A stretch of 64,000 nucleotides of DNA from Leptofilum sp965223285 (GCF_965223285.1 NZ_OZ244997.1:5270001-5334000), one strand, 5' to 3'; shown: positions 41,606 to 50,936, counted from the stretch's first letter. Notes: generated from the letters alone by a model not told the origin. Program-made: numbers and translations.

Positions 41606-41727
41606 ATTCCCTTAACCTGAACAGACATAACCCAAGCTAAATCTATTCCACAATTCGCAGATTTACTAGATTTTCTTTGCGACCTCCGCGTTCCCTGCGG
41701 TTAAATTATTTTTACAGGAGATCCCAC

Positions 41728-43788
41728 TTGAACAAGCTGCACCCCGCATTTGATTGGCACGAAGTTGCTCGGCTGGCACTTACCTCCCGCGTTTTAGATG
41801 AACTGGAAGAAAATGAACTCACTCCGCAAGGGTTGGTCACATACCAGTTTTCGGCGCGAGGACATGAGCTGGGGCAGCTGCTCATTAGTCAGCTTTTGGA
41901 TCGGCCGTTTGATGCCGCCAGTGCCTATTATCGCTCACGGCCGTTTCTGTTGGGCAGTGGGCTTACCTTGGTCGAGGCATTGGCCTCCGACATGGCGCGG
42001 ACGGGCAGCTTGAGCGGTGGGCGTGATGTTGGCGTCGTGTTTCATCTACCTCGGCGTAAGCGGGCGTTGGTGCTGCCCATGGCTGGTGACGTGGGATCAC
42101 AATACACGCCAGCAGCAGGCTGGGCGCAGGCCATTCGCACCCACAAAGAGACGCTCAAAACGCCCAATGTTGATGACAGCATTGCTGTGGTATTTGGCGG
42201 GGATGGCTCGGTGGCGACCAACGGCTTTTGGAGTGCGCTTACAATTGCCACTACGCTGGAATTGCCCCTGCTGTTTGTCATTGAGGATAACGGCTATGCC
42301 ATTTCGGTAAAAGGGCCTGCCCAGACCCCGGGCAGCAACATTGCCGCCAATCTGGCATCCTTCAAAAACCTGGCTATTTGGGACGGCAGCGGTACGAATC
42401 CGGCAGAAACGGCCGAATTGGTGCATACGGCCGTGCGCGAAGTGCGGGCAGGGAATGGGCCGGGGTTGCTACGGCTCACCATGCCCCGACTGTCCGGCCA
42501 TTCCAGCGTAGATAACCAGGCGTACAAAGGTGAAGAGGAGCGTAAAGAGGAATGGCAGCAAGACCCGCTTGTGCATCTGCACGATTATCTGGTACCTGTT
42601 TTGATGCGCGAAAATGAGTGGGAAAATTTGCGCAACCAGGTCAAGCGAAACGTACTTAGGGCGAAAGATGAGGCGATGCGACAGCCGCACGGCGACCCAG
42701 CAACGGTGACAAAGTTTGTATTTTCTGATATGGAACGGCCGCAGGAAGTGGGCGGTTTGGTGCCGGAGGGGATTGAGCTACCAAGTGGGACGCCCACGTC
42801 CAACCCAACCGACCCACGTCGCATCAACATGATTGAAGCAATTCGGCGCACGCTGGAGCTGGAGCTGGCACTGAACCCGCGCCTGCTGGTTTTTGGTGAG
42901 GATGTGGGGTTGAAGGGCGGCGTCCATGCCGCCACGCTGGGGTTGCAAACCAAATTTGGCGAGGATCGCGTCTTTGACACCAGCCTGAATGAAGAAGGCA
43001 TCATTGGCCGCGCGGTGGGCATGGCCTACGCTGGTTTGGTGCCCGTGCCGGAAATTCAGTTCCGCAAATATGCAGACCCAGCGACGGAGCAGCTAAACAA
43101 TTGTGGCACGGTGCGCTGGCGGACGAACGGCCGTTTTGCTGCCCCCATCGTCGTGCGCATCCCCGGCGGCTACCGCAAAATTGGCGATCCGTGGCACAGC
43201 GTAACCAGCGAAGTGACCTTTGCCCACCAACCCGGCTGGCTCTTTGCCGCGCCGTCCAACGCGGAAGACACGGTGGGGCTGCTGCGCACTGCCATGCGCG
43301 GTAACGATCCCGTTATCTTTTTTGAACATCGGGCTATGTTGGATGCTGCCTGGGCTAGACGGCCGTATCCCGGCGACGACTTCATGCTCCCCTTTGGTCA
43401 GGCCAAGCAAATCAGCAGGGGCGACGACCTGACGATTGTAACCTGGGGCGCGATGGTAGAGCGGTGCGAAATGGCTGCAAAAAATGTGGATGCCAGCATC
43501 GAAATCATCGATTTGCGAACGCTGGTTCCCTGGGACGAGGAGATGGTGCTGGGCTCCGTACAAAAAACGTCCCGCTGCCTGATTGTGCATGAGGATATTG
43601 GGCTGGGTGGCTTCGGGGCAGAGATTGCCGCCACGATTGTAGCCGAAGCCTTCCTGGATTTGGATGCGCCTGTAGAGCGCGTCACTGCCCCGGCTGCGCC
43701 AGTGCCGTTCAGCACCTCGCTTATGGAAGGCATTGTGCCGACTGTAGACCTAATTCGGAAGAAAATTGAGGATTTGCTGGCTTTTTGA
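41728..43788 (+). CDS. 2-oxoacid dehydrogenase E1, alpha and beta subunits fused
   Basis: This 686-residue enzyme joins both E1 subunits. The alpha half (about 1-340) has the thiamine diphosphate motif VFGGDGSVATNGFW ... IEDNGYAIS. The beta half (about 370-686) starts with NMIEAIRRTLELELALNPRLLVFGEDVGLKGGVHAAT, the pyruvate/branched-chain E1 beta signature, and continues through DTSLNEEGIIGRAVGMAYAG. It decarboxylates a 2-oxoacid (pyruvate or branched-chain) and passes the acyl group to an E2 lipoyl enzyme, which is not in this window. TTG at 41728 is used because ACAGGAG lies seven bases upstream. A fused E1 is known from other bacteria; the exact substrate is not resolvable. Confidence 0.9.
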   Translation: MNKLHPAFDWHEVARLALTSRVLDELEENELTPQGLVTYQFSARGHELGQLLISQLLDRPFDAASAYYRSRPFLLGSGLTLVEALASDMARTGSLSGGRDVGVVFHLPRRKRALVLPMAGDVGSQYTPAAGWAQAIRTHKETLKTPNVDDSIAVVFGGDGSVATNGFWSALTIATTLELPLLFVIEDNGYAISVKGPAQTPGSNIAANLASFKNLAIWDGSGTNPAETAELVHTAVREVRAGNGPGLLRLTMPRLSGHSSVDNQAYKGEEERKEEWQQDPLVHLHDYLVPVLMRENEWENLRNQVKRNVLRAKDEAMRQPHGDPATVTKFVFSDMERPQEVGGLVPEGIELPSGTPTSNPTDPRRINMIEAIRRTLELELALNPRLLVFGEDVGLKGGVHAATLGLQTKFGEDRVFDTSLNEEGIIGRAVGMAYAGLVPVPEIQFRKYADPATEQLNNCGTVRWRTNGRFAAPIVVRIPGGYRKIGDPWHSVTSEVTFAHQPGWLFAAPSNAEDTVGLLRTAMRGNDPVIFFEHRAMLDAAWARRPYPGDDFMLPFGQAKQISRGDDLTIVTWGAMVERCEMAAKNVDASIEIIDLRTLVPWDEEMVLGSVQKTSRCLIVHEDIGLGGFGAEIAATIVAEAFLDLDAPVERVTAPAAPVPFSTSLMEGIVPTVDLIRKKIEDLLAF

Positions 43789-43810
43789 TCTGCAGTTTCT
43801 TTTTCCTATT

Positions 43811-44767
43811 TCATCCTTCATATTTGGCTACAATTCCTCGTGCCGCTGATAAGACTTGCTCCCGTAGCCACTCTGGTGAGACCACGGTTGTTGATGTTCC
43901 CAGCCCTAATACTATCGCTACCGCTTGCTCTTTGCGCTCAAATACAACTTTAACCGTCTGCCAGCCAGTTGAATCCTGCTCAGACTGCTCAGTCACAGGA
44001 ATATTCCAGATTGAAGGCAGCATAGATAGCAAACTTGACTCAATATTTAGAATTGCATCAATTTGTGGCAGGCTGGAAACATAATTAGTCATCCATTCTT
44101 GCCAATACGCAACAAGATCAAACGCTGGGGAACGCGTGAAAGCGTTATCAGTCAATTCGGCCGTTTCCAGCCGCGCAACCCGGTAAACGCGCATCCCATC
44201 GGGCGTATCTGCCACTAAGTACCATACGGCCGCTTTTGCTACCAGCCCATATGGTCGGACGAGCCGCTCGCTAACGCTTCCCGATGGACGACGATATGTG
44301 ATTTGCAGCTGACGATCTTGCCAGACGGCCGTTTGCACCACCGACAAGAGGGGTGCTGACTCGCTTTCCTGAAACCATGCAGCAGCATCCAAATGTAACC
44401 GCTGTCGGAAAAACGTTGCCTGTGCTTGCTGCTGACTAGGGAGAGCGCTGGTCAATTTGAGAACGGCCGTTTGCAGCGATTGGTTCATCCCTAAATCTGA
44501 CAACGGGCCAGAAATGGCCATCATGAACAGCGCTTTTACCTCATCCTCATGCAGCTCCGTCAGGGTAGTTCGATAGCTGTCCAGTAGCCCATACCCTCCA
44601 CCTGGACCACCAGTAGCATAAATCGGCACGCCAGTGCTGCTCAAGGCCTCTACATCCCGATAAATGGTGCGGGGGGTTACTTCTAATTCTTTAGCCAGGG
44701 CAACGGCCGTCATCTGCCCCCGCGTCTGCAACAACATCATCAATGATAATAATCTGTCAGCTCTCAT
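43811..44767 (-). CDS. WYL-domain transcriptional regulator
   Basis: This is a 318-residue regulator. Residues 1-60 are a winged helix (MRADRLLSLMMLLQTRGQMT, then LEVTPRTIYRDVEALSSTGVPIYATGGPGGGY), as in YafY-type DeoR-like proteins. Residues 130-230 form the WYL domain (RQLQITYRRPSGSVSERLVRPYGLVAK, then WYLVADTPDGMRVYRVARL). WYL proteins sense nucleotides or single-stranded DNA and control nearby genes. It diverges from an alpha/beta hydrolase gene with a palindrome between them, pointing to local control. ATG at 44767 is used. Confidence 0.9.
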   Translation of the reverse strand: MRADRLLSLMMLLQTRGQMTAVALAKELEVTPRTIYRDVEALSSTGVPIYATGGPGGGYGLLDSYRTTLTELHEDEVKALFMMAISGPLSDLGMNQSLQTAVLKLTSALPSQQQAQATFFRQRLHLDAAAWFQESESAPLLSVVQTAVWQDRQLQITYRRPSGSVSERLVRPYGLVAKAAVWYLVADTPDGMRVYRVARLETAELTDNAFTRSPAFDLVAYWQEWMTNYVSSLPQIDAILNIESSLLSMLPSIWNIPVTEQSEQDSTGWQTVKVVFERKEQAVAIVLGLGTSTTVVSPEWLREQVLSAARGIVAKYEG

Positions 44768-44790
44768 TGATTTTACAATCTCCCAAATGA

Positions 44791-44807
44791 CTGACATAAG
44801 GTGTCAG
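44791..44807. promoter_or_regulatory. Candidate operator palindrome between the WYL regulator and hydrolase genes
   Basis: CTGACA-TAAGG-TGTCAG is a 6-bp inverted repeat with a five-base centre, in the 91-base divergent spacer. It is suitable as a WYL regulator operator; no binding data exist. Confidence 0.45.
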
Positions 44808-44858
44808 CCTTTCCCATTATTATACAGACTATCAATCAAACGAAATGAGGTGAACAGC

Positions 44859-45689
44859 ATGAAAACAAGCAAAGTGAGTAGACTTTTTGCAGATGATGGA
44901 GGTGAGGGCAGAACGGAGTTACCAATCGTGTTCCTGCATTCGCTGGCGGGCAACACACAGCATTGGGAGGCACAATTGCGTCATGCGCGGCAAACGAGGC
45001 GAGCCATCGCGCTTGATCTGTGCGGGCATGGACGGTCGCCAGCAGCAGATGGCGATTTTGCTCTTGAATCATTGGCGCAAGACGTGCACACAACGCTCCA
45101 TGAATTAGATGTCGAGAGGTTTATTTTGGTTGGGCACAGCCTGGGTGGCAGCGTGGCTGTGGCTTACGCCGGGTCTTACCAACAGCAAGTAGCTGGCTTA
45201 CTATTGGTAGATCCATCGGGGGATTCGACACAATTGCCAACAGAACAAGTCCAAGGGCTGTTGGGCGCATTGCAGTCTGAGGCGTATACGGCCGTCATCG
45301 AGGAGTATTGGCAGCAAATTCTGACTGGTGCAACAGAAGCGACGCAGGCACAGGTGATGCATGATCTACACAAGATGGACAAAGCAACGGTTGTAGGGAT
45401 GATGCAAGCATTGCTCAGTTACAAGCCGACACCAGCTTTACAGAAATACGCAGGGCAGCGGCTGTCTGTGATTACGCCAATCAACCAAGCCCCTTTTTCC
45501 TTGCACAATCTTGTGCCAGATTTTCCACATACAGTTATCGGAGGTACTAGCCATTGGTTGCACATGGACAAGCCAGAACAGTTTAATGAAATAATGGATG
45601 CGTTTATTTTGGCCGTTTCCGCCACAGCGAAATCAAATAAATTGGTGCCCCCACCAATTCAGACGCGCGTTTTACGAAAAAGACCATGA
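44859..45689 (+). CDS. Alpha/beta hydrolase
   Basis: This 276-residue enzyme has the oxyanion region LHSLAGNTQHWE, the nucleophile elbow FILVGHSLGGSVA, and a C-terminal histidine in TSHWLHMDKPEQF. Such hydrolases act on esters or related bonds; the substrate is unknown. GAGGTGAAC lies before the ATG at 44859. The last 29 codons overlap the convergent membrane-protein gene, and the C-terminal tail after VSATAKSNK looks like read-through. The divergent WYL regulator probably controls it. Confidence 0.88.
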   Translation: MKTSKVSRLFADDGGEGRTELPIVFLHSLAGNTQHWEAQLRHARQTRRAIALDLCGHGRSPAADGDFALESLAQDVHTTLHELDVERFILVGHSLGGSVAVAYAGSYQQQVAGLLLVDPSGDSTQLPTEQVQGLLGALQSEAYTAVIEEYWQQILTGATEATQAQVMHDLHKMDKATVVGMMQALLSYKPTPALQKYAGQRLSVITPINQAPFSLHNLVPDFPHTVIGGTSHWLHMDKPEQFNEIMDAFILAVSATAKSNKLVPPPIQTRVLRKRP

Positions 45690-46578
45690 GGGAAAGCGCA
45701 ACCGCCTGTGGTGCATCCAAACCCGCTCCGGCAAACAGCAACGGCGCAATCGCTTCCCGCACACCTAGGCCACTGAATGAAGGCACCAGCAGGGCAATGG
45801 CCATCACGGGCACGACGCCCATGAGATACCAGTAGCTAATTTCAAAGTTGAGGCCACGCGAAACGGCCGTCCACTGCCCAATCAGCAAAAAGTTAAACAG
45901 CAACGAGATGCCTAACGCTTGCAGCAATGATTTGGTTGGGAGGGCTTGAAGCGTGGCCGTTAGTTTGAGAAACGGCCGTGCCACCTGCTGCGGCAATTTG
46001 TTCAATAAATTTTCTAAAAACGGGAACCAGCGCCAGCCGCGCAGTAAAAACACGCCGCCAACCAATCCCAGCAGGCAAACACCGCCTACCTGCCAAATAA
46101 TCTCCTGAGGGAACACATCGGGATTAAACCCCATTACCAGCAGACCCAGCAAAAACAACCCCATCAACCCACTCAAGCGATCCACAATGACGGTGCCAGC
46201 GGCCGTTGCCTGAGGTACATCTTCCGCCACCTCGATGATACGCACGACGTCTCCACCAAAGCCAGAGGGTAGCACCCCGTTGAAAAAAGCGCCTACAAAA
46301 TACAGCTTGATGAGCTGCGGCAGCGGCACGGTGCTGCCAATACCGTTGAGCAAAATGGCCCAGCGCACTGAGCGCAGCACCAACCCCGAAAAATTGATGA
46401 GCATTGCTACGAACAGCCAGCCCCACCGCGCCTGGCGAATGCCATCCCCAATTTCGCTGAGCGGTACATTGGTAAATACATACGCTAAACTAATGAGCGT
46501 AATGCCTACTTTCAGGAGTGTGATCAGCCTGTTTTTTGTTTTGGCAGGTGGTGTGGCGGTGGCTTCGGATGATGTCAT
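45604..46578 (-). CDS. Flippase-like integral membrane protein (LPG synthase TM/UPF0104 family)
   Basis: This 324-residue protein has about eight membrane helices. LLKVGITLISLAYVF opens it, then GLVLRSVRWAILLNG and LIKLYFVGAFFNGVLPSGFGGDVVRI, the hallmark of the lysylphosphatidylglycerol synthetase TM-region/UPF0104 family. Members move or modify lipids or polyprenyl intermediates; the substrate is unknown. It shares 86 bases with the convergent hydrolase gene. An alkaline-phosphatase-family gene lies upstream on the same strand. Confidence 0.85.
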   Translation of the reverse strand: MTSSEATATPPAKTKNRLITLLKVGITLISLAYVFTNVPLSEIGDGIRQARWGWLFVAMLINFSGLVLRSVRWAILLNGIGSTVPLPQLIKLYFVGAFFNGVLPSGFGGDVVRIIEVAEDVPQATAAGTVIVDRLSGLMGLFLLGLLVMGFNPDVFPQEIIWQVGGVCLLGLVGGVFLLRGWRWFPFLENLLNKLPQQVARPFLKLTATLQALPTKSLLQALGISLLFNFLLIGQWTAVSRGLNFEISYWYLMGVVPVMAIALLVPSFSGLGVREAIAPLLFAGAGLDAPQAVALSLMVFFVKRASELVGAPIYLISLWRKRPK

Positions 46579-46586
46579 AATAAAAA

Positions 46587-46648
46587 ATCAAAGATTTCGC
46601 AGATTGGAAAGATTATTAAAAATCTGGTGAATCTGCGAAATCTTTGAT
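46587..46648. repeat. Hairpin repeat between flippase-like and phosphatase-family genes
   Basis: A perfect 19-bp stem (46587-46605 with 46630-46648) has further pairing inside. It belongs to the AAAGATTTCGCAGATT-type intergenic repeats and has no T-run. Confidence 0.85.
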
Positions 46649-46662
46649 GAAAATCTTAAATC

Positions 46663-48276
46663 TTATAGGTAACCAAGGTCACGCAGGCGGTCTTCAATTT
46701 GCTTGTTGTCAGCTTCATTGAGCGTGTGTGCATCGCGCAGCTCTTGTTCGGCATCAAAATAAGTGACGGCGGGCTGGGTTTTGAAGAGATCGACTAACAC
46801 GGCACCATCCATATGCTCTGGTACATCTTCGCCTAGCAAGGCAAAGATGGTGGGGGCAATGTCGATGATGTCGGCACTGATGGGGAGCTGGACATTTTGC
46901 TTGAATTGCGGCCCGTGGGCAATCACGATCCCTTCGCGGCGGTGGCAGCCGGAGTCTCCCCGAATTTGCTCGGTGACAATTTTGCCATTGGTAGCAAACA
47001 GTGGGTAAGCAATGATATTGTAATCGTCCAAAATCAGGTGGATGTCTGGCCCTTTTTCGGTGTAGGGACCATGATATGTTTCTTCGCGCAGGATGATTTT
47101 GGTGATGAGGGAACGGCCGTTTTCATCCTTCAAATCTTGCAGCGCATCCACAATATCCTGGCGGGTTCGCTTGTAGCTGGCTTGGGTGACAATGCCGTTT
47201 GGTTCGCGCCCCGCCATGTTTAGATAAATCTGGCCCACATGCCCCATACTGTACGCCACCGTTTGGTTCCAATCCACACTGTCATAATTGAGGAATTTGC
47301 CCAACACTTGGTTGCGCGTGTTTTTAGACACCTTCGTAGCCATGTTTTGCAGGCCGATAAGCTCCACCAAGCGGTAAATGACGGCTGGTGAAATGCCTAA
47401 CTTAAAAGCGAGTGACTTCAATATGGTAATCGGTTTGCGATTTAGCTTCAGGAGCCCTTTTTCCATCAGGAAATTGTTCAGGTTTACAATGCGATTCAGC
47501 GGCCCAAAGCCATGATCCGACATGGCAATGACGTGCGCATCATCTGGCAGTAAGTCCAGCATTTGGCCGATGTACGCATCCACCAGCTTGTAACCGCCCA
47601 AAATGCCATCCTGGTATGGGGAGAGCTCATGGCGCGGGTGATTACTGTCCATCAGCCGCCACAGGGCGTGCATCATAATATCTAGAGCAATGAAGTGAAC
47701 CATCAGCACATCTACCGGCTCATTTTGCATGAGATGTATTGCCCATTTGCCATGGGCGTGAATCAAATCATAAATATCTGCGATGTATGCTTCTTCGTTG
47801 CCCGCCTTGTACTGAATGTTGGGCGAAATGCGATACTCACCCAGCGTCGATTGGTAGCGGCTGATTAAATCTTGCGGATAACAGATGGTGCCTTGCTTGG
47901 GGCTGAGAATGCCCGATACCATAAAGCCGTTAATCGGCTGGGGTGGGTAGGTGACTGGTACGTTGAGTACGCCCACGCGATACCCCATGTTGGACAGGAT
48001 TTGCCACATGGTGGGTTTTTGGATGCGGGTGGCGTTTACCAGCGAGTAGCTATCGCCAGAGGGTTGGATGAAGTCAAACACGCCGTGCTTGCCAGGATTG
48101 CAGCCTGTCATAAAAGAGGGCCAGGCGGGGCTGGTGACCGGGGGAAGTGTTGAAAGGAGATCAGTATGAACCCCACTACCCATTAGCTTGGCCAGATTTG
48201 GCAGTTTGCCTTCGTTGGCCCACGGCCGTATTAAATCAAATGTTGCGCCATCAATGCCTAAAATCAATAATTTCAT
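46663..48276 (-). CDS. Alkaline phosphatase superfamily nucleotide phosphodiesterase-like enzyme
   Basis: This is a 537-residue enzyme. MKLLILGIDGATFDLIRPWANEG and LPPVTSPAWPSFMTGCNPGKHGVFDF match the type I phosphodiesterase/nucleotide pyrophosphatase family; the threonine or serine of VTSPAWPSF is the nucleophile. Metal-binding Asp/His sets appear in HVIAMSDHGFGP and in RGDSGCHRREGIVIAHGP. The substrate may be a nucleotide, lipid or sugar phosphodiester. No signal peptide is present, so it is probably cytosolic. ATG at 48276 is chosen. Confidence 0.85.
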   Translation of the reverse strand: MKLLILGIDGATFDLIRPWANEGKLPNLAKLMGSGVHTDLLSTLPPVTSPAWPSFMTGCNPGKHGVFDFIQPSGDSYSLVNATRIQKPTMWQILSNMGYRVGVLNVPVTYPPQPINGFMVSGILSPKQGTICYPQDLISRYQSTLGEYRISPNIQYKAGNEEAYIADIYDLIHAHGKWAIHLMQNEPVDVLMVHFIALDIMMHALWRLMDSNHPRHELSPYQDGILGGYKLVDAYIGQMLDLLPDDAHVIAMSDHGFGPLNRIVNLNNFLMEKGLLKLNRKPITILKSLAFKLGISPAVIYRLVELIGLQNMATKVSKNTRNQVLGKFLNYDSVDWNQTVAYSMGHVGQIYLNMAGREPNGIVTQASYKRTRQDIVDALQDLKDENGRSLITKIILREETYHGPYTEKGPDIHLILDDYNIIAYPLFATNGKIVTEQIRGDSGCHRREGIVIAHGPQFKQNVQLPISADIIDIAPTIFALLGEDVPEHMDGAVLVDLFKTQPAVTYFDAEQELRDAHTLNEADNKQIEDRLRDLGYL

Positions 48277-48435
48277 CGGAATCACTCTTTCTAGATTTTG
48301 CGCGTACTTTAGCAGTTTTTGGGGGAATGTAAAAGTGGACGAAAGTATTACTCATGTTGGAAACGGCCGTTCCCCGTTGACGCGGCCTTCAATGCGAGGG
48401 ATAGTTAAACCAGTTCACGCTATCTGAGGATTTTT

Positions 48436-49161
48436 ATGGCACAAGACAATATTTATGCAACTGAGCAGACGCAGGTTGCCCCGTTTTCTTTTGATGAGGA
48501 GGTTGTAGCAGTATTCCCCGACATGATTGAGCGATCTGTGCCGGGGTATACGCTGCTGCTGCCGCTGATTGGGCAGATTGCCAGTCGATACGCTCAGCCA
48601 CACAGTCGCTGCTACGATTTGGGCTGCTCGCTGGGGGCGGTGATGCTGGCGTTGCGCCAGCAAATTAAGCAGGAAGGGTGCCGGATTACGGCCGTAGACA
48701 ACGCTCCCGCCATGATTGAAAAATGCCGAAAAATCCTGGCCCAAACTGGTGGCACTGTGCCTGTGGATTTAGTCGAGGCAGATATTAGCGAAGTTCCCAT
48801 TGAGCAGGCGTCGGTGGTGGTGCTCAACTTTACGCTCCAATTTTTGCCGCCAGCCCAGCGAGATACGCTCATCCAGCGCATTTATGATGGCTTGCTTCCC
48901 GGTGGGGTGCTTATCTTGTCTGAGAAGGTTATTTTTGAACCAGTTGAACTAGACAACCTGTTGGTGAGGTTGCACCATGATTTTAAGCGAGCCAACGGCT
49001 ACAGCGAGCTAGAAATCAGCCAGAAACGCACCGCGCTAGAAAATGTGCTTATCTCCGAGACGATTCCACAGCACCAAAAACGTTTACGGCAGGCGGGTTT
49101 TGCCTCTGTCGACGTCTGGTTTCAGGCGTTTAACTTTGTGTCGCTGCTAGCTAAAAAGTAG
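48436..49161 (+). CDS. cmoA: Carboxy-S-adenosyl-L-methionine synthase CmoA
   Basis: This 241-residue SAM-dependent protein resembles CmoA (E. coli length 247). The start FSFDEEVVAVFPDMIERSVPGY, the SAM motif YDLGCSLGAVMLAL and the late RANGYSELEISQKRTALENV are diagnostic. CmoA makes carboxy-SAM from SAM and prephenate, and CmoB uses it to build the 5-oxyacetic acid group at tRNA wobble uridine 34. CmoB follows 96 bases downstream. Confidence 0.93.
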   Translation: MAQDNIYATEQTQVAPFSFDEEVVAVFPDMIERSVPGYTLLLPLIGQIASRYAQPHSRCYDLGCSLGAVMLALRQQIKQEGCRITAVDNAPAMIEKCRKILAQTGGTVPVDLVEADISEVPIEQASVVVLNFTLQFLPPAQRDTLIQRIYDGLLPGGVLILSEKVIFEPVELDNLLVRLHHDFKRANGYSELEISQKRTALENVLISETIPQHQKRLRQAGFASVDVWFQAFNFVSLLAKK

Positions 49162-49170
49162 CTGGGAAAT

Positions 49171-49230
49171 AATCGAAGATTGCGCAGATTTACCGAATTA
49201 AAATCTGTTCAATCTTTGTAATCTGTTGAT
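49171..49230. repeat. Degenerate hairpin repeat between cmoA and cmoB
   Basis: AATCGAAGATTGCGCAGATT at 49171-49190 has a partly complementary stretch at about 49203-49230. It is a worn copy of the 46587 type. Confidence 0.45.
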
Positions 49231-49257
49231 AAAATTGGTTTGGAGTTTCTACGTTAA

Positions 49258-50307
49258 ATGATGATTGATTACGCATCTTTGTATGCTCAAATGGAGCAGA
49301 CGCCGTTAGCGAACTGGCTAGAGCAATTGCCAGAGCAAATAGCGGCGGCGTTGCATGATGAGAGACACGGCCGTTTACCCCAATGGCGCGAAATTCTAAA
49401 AAACCTGCCCAACATCAAACCTTCAAAGCTAAATCTGCACGATGGCGTGATTGTTGGCCAACCGGATGATTTGACCGCCGAACAGTTTGCCCAAATGGAA
49501 AGCCAACTGCGTTTGTTGCACCCTTGGCGCAAAGGGCCGTTTGATCTGTTCGGGTTGCACATTGACACGGAATGGTGCTCAGATTGGAAGTGGGATCGGT
49601 TGAAGGATGGGATTGCCCCGCTGGACGGCCGTCTTGTCCTGGATGTAGGCTGCGGCAATGGCTACCATTGCTGGCGTATGGCGGGAGCTGGGGCCAAGCT
49701 GGTTATCGGGCTGGACCCATTTTTGCTGTACGTGGCGCAGTACCAAGCAATTCGTCACTTTGTCGGGAACAACGTGCCTGCTCACGTGCTGCCGCTGGGC
49801 GTGGAGCAACTGCCAAACCAGTTAGCCGCGTTTGATACCGTCTTTTCAATGGGTGTGCTGTACCATCGTCGTTCGCCAATGGATCATCTGATTACGCTGC
49901 GCGAGGCATTGCGCCCCGGCGGTGAGCTGGTGCTGGAGACGTTGATTATTGAGGGAGAAGCGGGGCAGGTGCTGGTGCCAGAAGGTCGCTATGCCCAAAT
50001 GCGGAATGTTTGGTTCATCCCTACCGTGCCGACGCTGCTGGGCTGGCTGCGTAAGTGCGGCTTTGTGCAGGAAAAGGTGCTGGACGTAACGCCCACCACC
50101 GTTGAAGAGCAGCGCTCAACTAAGTGGATGACGTTTAATTCGCTGCCTGATTTTTTGGACAAAGAGGACTCGAATCGAACGGTGGAGGGGTATCCGGCTC
50201 CTGTACGGGCGATTGTGGTGGCGAAACGGCCGTACAGCTCTTTCGCGCTGAAATTTCGTATAGATAGAACGCGGAATACGCAATACGCTATTTTTGCAAA
50301 TGGCTAA
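49258..50307 (+). CDS. cmoB: tRNA U34 carboxymethyltransferase CmoB
   Basis: The 349-residue enzyme is CmoB by pattern. HPWRKGPFDLFGLHIDTEW, SAM motif LVLDVGCGNGYHCWRM, and GVLYHRRSPMDHL, then STKWMTFNSLPDFLD are all diagnostic. It transfers the carboxymethyl group from carboxy-SAM to 5-hydroxyuridine 34. The E. coli protein has 323 residues. The extra 24 residues after VVAKRP end in repeat-like DNA and run 20 bases into the convergent msrA gene, suggesting read-through after loss of the original stop. The start is ATG at 49258 or the next codon. Confidence 0.93.
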   Translation: MMIDYASLYAQMEQTPLANWLEQLPEQIAAALHDERHGRLPQWREILKNLPNIKPSKLNLHDGVIVGQPDDLTAEQFAQMESQLRLLHPWRKGPFDLFGLHIDTEWCSDWKWDRLKDGIAPLDGRLVLDVGCGNGYHCWRMAGAGAKLVIGLDPFLLYVAQYQAIRHFVGNNVPAHVLPLGVEQLPNQLAAFDTVFSMGVLYHRRSPMDHLITLREALRPGGELVLETLIIEGEAGQVLVPEGRYAQMRNVWFIPTVPTLLGWLRKCGFVQEKVLDVTPTTVEEQRSTKWMTFNSLPDFLDKEDSNRTVEGYPAPVRAIVVAKRPYSSFALKFRIDRTRNTQYAIFANG

Positions 50308-50839
50308 ACTTTTTGCGGAATTTGACTACTTTAGGCGCAACAACCACGCGGCAGTAGCCTTGCCCAGGATTGTTGACATAATAATTCTGATGATAATCTT
50401 CCGCAACGTAAAACGTATCAATTGGCTCTACTTCTGTAACAATGGGTGCATTCCAGATGTTGGCCGCATTTAATTCATCGATGAGCTGTACGGCCGTTTC
50501 CCGCTGTGCTTCGTCGTGATAAAAAATCGCCGAGCGATACTGCGTTCCTACATCCGCTCCCTGTCGGTTAAGCGTCGTTGGATCGTGAATTGTAAAAAAG
50601 ACCGACAGCAGCTCTTTTAGAGAGATTTCATCCGGGTTAAACCGCACCTGCACCACTTCAGCGTGGCCAGTTGTTTCCGCACACACCTCTCGATACGTAG
50701 GATTTTCTACATGCCCCCCAGCGTAACCAGACAGCACGTCTGTTACGCCGCGAATTTCATCGTAAACCGCCTCCAAACACCAAAAACAGCCGCCCCCCAG
50801 CGTAATCGTTTCTTCATGCCCATTTTTCTCTGCTGACAT
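50288..50839 (-). CDS. msrA: Peptide methionine sulfoxide reductase MsrA
   Basis: This 183-residue enzyme has the catalytic GGGCFWCLEAVYDEIRGV near residue 15. SGYAGGHVENPTYREVC and GHAEVVQVRFNP follow, then the C-terminal DYHQNYYVNNPGQGYC, which includes a second cysteine. It reduces methionine-S-sulfoxide in proteins for oxidative-damage repair. It overlaps cmoB convergently by 20 bases. Confidence 0.95.
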   Translation of the reverse strand: MSAEKNGHEETITLGGGCFWCLEAVYDEIRGVTDVLSGYAGGHVENPTYREVCAETTGHAEVVQVRFNPDEISLKELLSVFFTIHDPTTLNRQGADVGTQYRSAIFYHDEAQRETAVQLIDELNAANIWNAPIVTEVEPIDTFYVAEDYHQNYYVNNPGQGYCRVVVAPKVVKFRKKFSHLQK

Positions 50840-50936
50840 CTTTACCTTCCTTAATGATTGTTAATGATTGTTGTTAAGGGACGGGTTGAAAGCCGCTAAT
50901 CTTACACTTTTTACAGCCACTGACTGATTACTGGGA

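Noticed and set aside
41677..41727. Earlier start for the fused E1 gene
   Set aside because: The extra residues come from repeat-like leader DNA. The TTG at 41728 has ACAGGAG at ideal distance.
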